Positions 30,571 to 32,114 of a DNA stretch of 32,114 bases are shown here, piece after piece. The stretch spans positions 1-32,114 of the forward strand of contig JAFYON010000078.1 of the NCBI GenBank assembly GCA_017560145.1, written 5' to 3'. A program made the translations under genes and the position numbers. This DNA comes from Clostridia bacterium (GTDB lineage: Bacteria; Bacillota; Clostridia; Oscillospirales; CAG-382). Under the pieces are notes generated by a model. That model saw nothing but the letters and a program-made list of their open reading frames with translations, did no database searches and had not been told where the DNA came from. Numbering within the stretch: the first letter of the stretch is position 1; each line of letters starts with the position of its first letter.

Positions 30571-30599
30571 TTGCTTTGACACGCTTTTTCGGATATAAT
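30571..30599 (+). promoter_or_regulatory. promoter for the metallophosphoesterase gene
   Basis: TTGCTT (30571-30576), a 17-base spacer and TATAAT (30594-30599). A better TTGACA lies at 30576-30581 but is only 12 bases from TATAAT. Confidence 0.65.
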
Positions 30600-30634
30600 T
30601 TATTCCGTGATACGAAATTTCGGAGGACTTTTTT

Positions 30635-31759
30635 ATGTGGGGAGCAATTCGCACCGTCGGCGTTTTTGTAGCCATACCGATTGCCCTTTATTTCTTTTTC
30701 TTTATCAAACGCGCGATCGGTTATTTTTTTCCTGACCTCAAAAAGCAAATTTCTTTATCGGTTTCGGCGGTCTCGGCTGTTGCGATCGGCTTGACCTCGA
30801 CCGACATTTTCGGTTTTCCCGCGGTTTTCGTGCTGCACGTTATCTTCTTTTCGCTGATCTGCCGTTTTGTAAATTTTATTCTGAAAAGGATCAAAAACGG
30901 CGCCGCTTCAAGGGCGAAAATTTGGCAGTTCCTTTACAAAAGCGGTGCTTTGGCGCTTGCCTTTACGCTTGCATTTTCGCTTTACGGCTATATCAACCTT
31001 CACAACGTCGTTGCGACCGAATATAAAATCACCACCGAAAAGGATATCCGCGCAGAGGGTTACCGCGTTATCCTTATTGCCGACGTGCATTACGGCGTTT
31101 CGGTCGACGACGAAGCTCTTGCGCGAATCTGCGACGAGATCGAATCGCTTTCGCCCGATATGGTTCTGCTTTGCGGCGACATTGTGGACAACAACACCAC
31201 GACCGAGGAAATGAAATTTATGTTTTCGGAATTCGGCTCGATAAAGTCCGAATTCGGAACCTTTTACGTGCACGGCAACCACGACAAGCCCTTTGGCTTT
31301 GCAGGGTTTGAAAGCGAATTTTCGGAGGATCTGCTTACCTCGACGATAAAAAACAGTAATATAACCATACTTACCGACGATATTGTCGAAATCGGAAACG
31401 ATATTCTGCTTGTCGGACGGAACGATGCAAGCGAACGGAACAGAATGCCTATCGACGAGCTTTTAAACGAAGCAAACTGCGAAAAATTCATCCTTACGCT
31501 TGACCACCAGCCGCGCGATTACGAAAATATCGCGGCATCGAAAACCGACCTCGTTCTTTCGGGACACACCCACGCGGGACAGATCTGGCCCGTCGGACAG
31601 ATACAAGAGCTATTTAATATGAACGACGAGGTTTACGGACACGGATTTATCGACGGTGACACGCAATTTATCGTCACCTCGGGCTTTGCGGGCTGGAAAT
31701 ACCCGATAAAAACCGCGGAAAAAGCGGAATACGTGATAGTGGAGATAAAGTCTGAATAA
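30635..31759 (+). CDS. membrane-anchored metallophosphoesterase
   Basis: A 374-residue calcineurin-type phosphoesterase with three or four N-terminal membrane helices (near 8-30, 42-58, 60-82 and 103-121). The catalytic domain has the full metal set: IADVHYG (149-154), LCGDIVD (179-185), VHGNHDKP, LTLDHQPRDYE and LSGHTHAGQIWP. This YkuE/YaeI-like class acts on lipid- or nucleotide-linked phosphodiesters; the substrate cannot be inferred. GGAGG is eight bases before the ATG. It is monocistronic, with a hairpin element and a further terminator downstream. Confidence 0.9.
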   Translation: MWGAIRTVGVFVAIPIALYFFFFIKRAIGYFFPDLKKQISLSVSAVSAVAIGLTSTDIFGFPAVFVLHVIFFSLICRFVNFILKRIKNGAASRAKIWQFLYKSGALALAFTLAFSLYGYINLHNVVATEYKITTEKDIRAEGYRVILIADVHYGVSVDDEALARICDEIESLSPDMVLLCGDIVDNNTTTEEMKFMFSEFGSIKSEFGTFYVHGNHDKPFGFAGFESEFSEDLLTSTIKNSNITILTDDIVEIGNDILLVGRNDASERNRMPIDELLNEANCEKFILTLDHQPRDYENIAASKTDLVLSGHTHAGQIWPVGQIQELFNMNDEVYGHGFIDGDTQFIVTSGFAGWKYPIKTAEKAEYVIVEIKSE

Positions 31760-31779
31760 TAAGATTTTACGAGGTTTTA

Positions 31780-31834
31780 CGAGGAAGGACTTTTTGAAAA
31801 AAGCCCTCCCTCGAACTCCCTCCCAAAAACTTTT
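31780..31834 (+). terminator. 3'-end hairpin element after the phosphoesterase, copy B
   Basis: CGAGGAAGGAC...GCCCTCCCTCG stem (31780-31813) followed by AACTCCCTCCCAAAAACTTT. It matches copy A at 24197-24254 in the same orientation relative to the gene. Confidence 0.65.
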
Positions 31835-31860
31835 AGAATTAAATAATATACAGTCATAAC

Positions 31861-31893
31861 AAGAAGGTGCAATTTAATTGTGCCTTCTTTTTT
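31861..31893 (+). terminator. intrinsic terminator
   Basis: AAGAAGGTGCAATT pairs with AATTGTGCCTTCTT (two G-U pairs), followed by a T-run. It is the second stop signal after the phosphoesterase gene. Confidence 0.8.
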
Positions 31894-31930
31894 CGTTGGC
31901 TTGTGCGCTCACAAAAAACGAAATGCATTT

Positions 31931-32114
31931 TTAAAACATACCGTCGAAGGCGTGGGCAAGTGCGGCTTTTATAATTTCGTCATCGTCATCGTCGGGCATC
32001 GAGCTTTCATAGCATTCGGGATCCAGGCAAATTCGCTTGCTTTCATAATCATCATATTTGCCCTTTAATATGTTTTGGATGTTTTCGGGCTTTATAAGCC
32101 ATCCGAAGCACGCC
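31931..32114 (-). CDS. C-terminal end of an unrecognised protein
   Basis: The last 61 codons of a minus-strand gene that enters from the window's right edge. The visible residues include FGWLIKPENIQNILKGKYDD, a CLDPECYESS stretch, an acidic run of five Asp, and the end AALAHAFDGMF. Codon use resembles the neighbours. There is too little to name a family. It converges on the phosphoesterase gene across two hairpins. Confidence 0.6.
   Translation of the reverse strand, partial: ACFGWLIKPENIQNILKGKYDDYESKRICLDPECYESSMPDDDDDEIIKAALAHAFDGMF

Overview
The window looks like chromosomal DNA from a spore-forming member of the Clostridia (Bacillota), probably a gut-type Oscillospirales-like lineage; that placement is an inference. 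The evidence is the conserved block rplS-lepB-rbgA-rnhB-yraN, a mgsA-like/hisS/aspS run, rny-ymdB, a cotJABC spore-coat operon, a TPP riboswitch ahead of an ECF-type thiamine transporter gene (thiT), M29 aminopeptidase, and strong Shine-Dalgarno sites with frequent TTG/GTG starts. No rRNA, tRNA or CRISPR array was seen.

Layout. 1-4.1 kb, minus strand: rplS with its own promoter and a hairpin leader, a terminator, then lepB, rbgA, rnhB, yraN and a truncated thrC, tightly packed. 4.2-5.75 kb, minus: promoter, TPP riboswitch with a terminator platform, thiT and a membrane zinc peptidase in one transcript. 5.75-12.3 kb, minus: a Gld-type ABC module (ATPase, permease, auxiliary GldG-like protein) followed by a large DUF4340-type protein and a small lipoprotein, an envelope system of unknown cargo. 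12.4-16.8 kb, minus: a MinD-like ATPase, an MgsA-like protein lacking key catalytic residues, hisS and aspS behind one sigma-A promoter. 16.9-18.0 kb, plus: a PLP-dependent trans-sulfuration enzyme. 18.07-18.93 kb, minus: an unknown polytopic membrane protein. 19.1-20.2 kb, plus: cotJA-cotJB-cotJC.

20.2-21.4 kb is an AT-rich two-gene cassette on the minus strand lying between intact cotJC and a 3'-terminal remnant of a second cotJC. 21.4-21.8 kb is a gene-free stretch of interspersed palindromic repeats. 21.8-24.0 kb, minus: topB, interrupted by one in-frame TAA. 24.2-27.1 kb, minus: M29 aminopeptidase, sugar-phosphate isomerase-like protein and an Mrp Fe-S carrier. 27.3-30.5 kb, minus: rny, ymdB and yajC, with rny behind a promoter overlapped by a palindrome and a leader of about 125 nt. 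30.6-31.8 kb, plus: a membrane metallophosphoesterase. The last 180 bases hold the C-terminus of an unrecognised minus-strand gene.

Most of the window is housekeeping. The stretches that deserve attention are the interrupted topoisomerase III, the MinD-like/MgsA-like pair, the Gld/DUF4340 module with an apparent carbohydrate-binding-like insert, the cotJC duplication with its inserted cassette, and two related hairpin elements placed at gene 3' ends.
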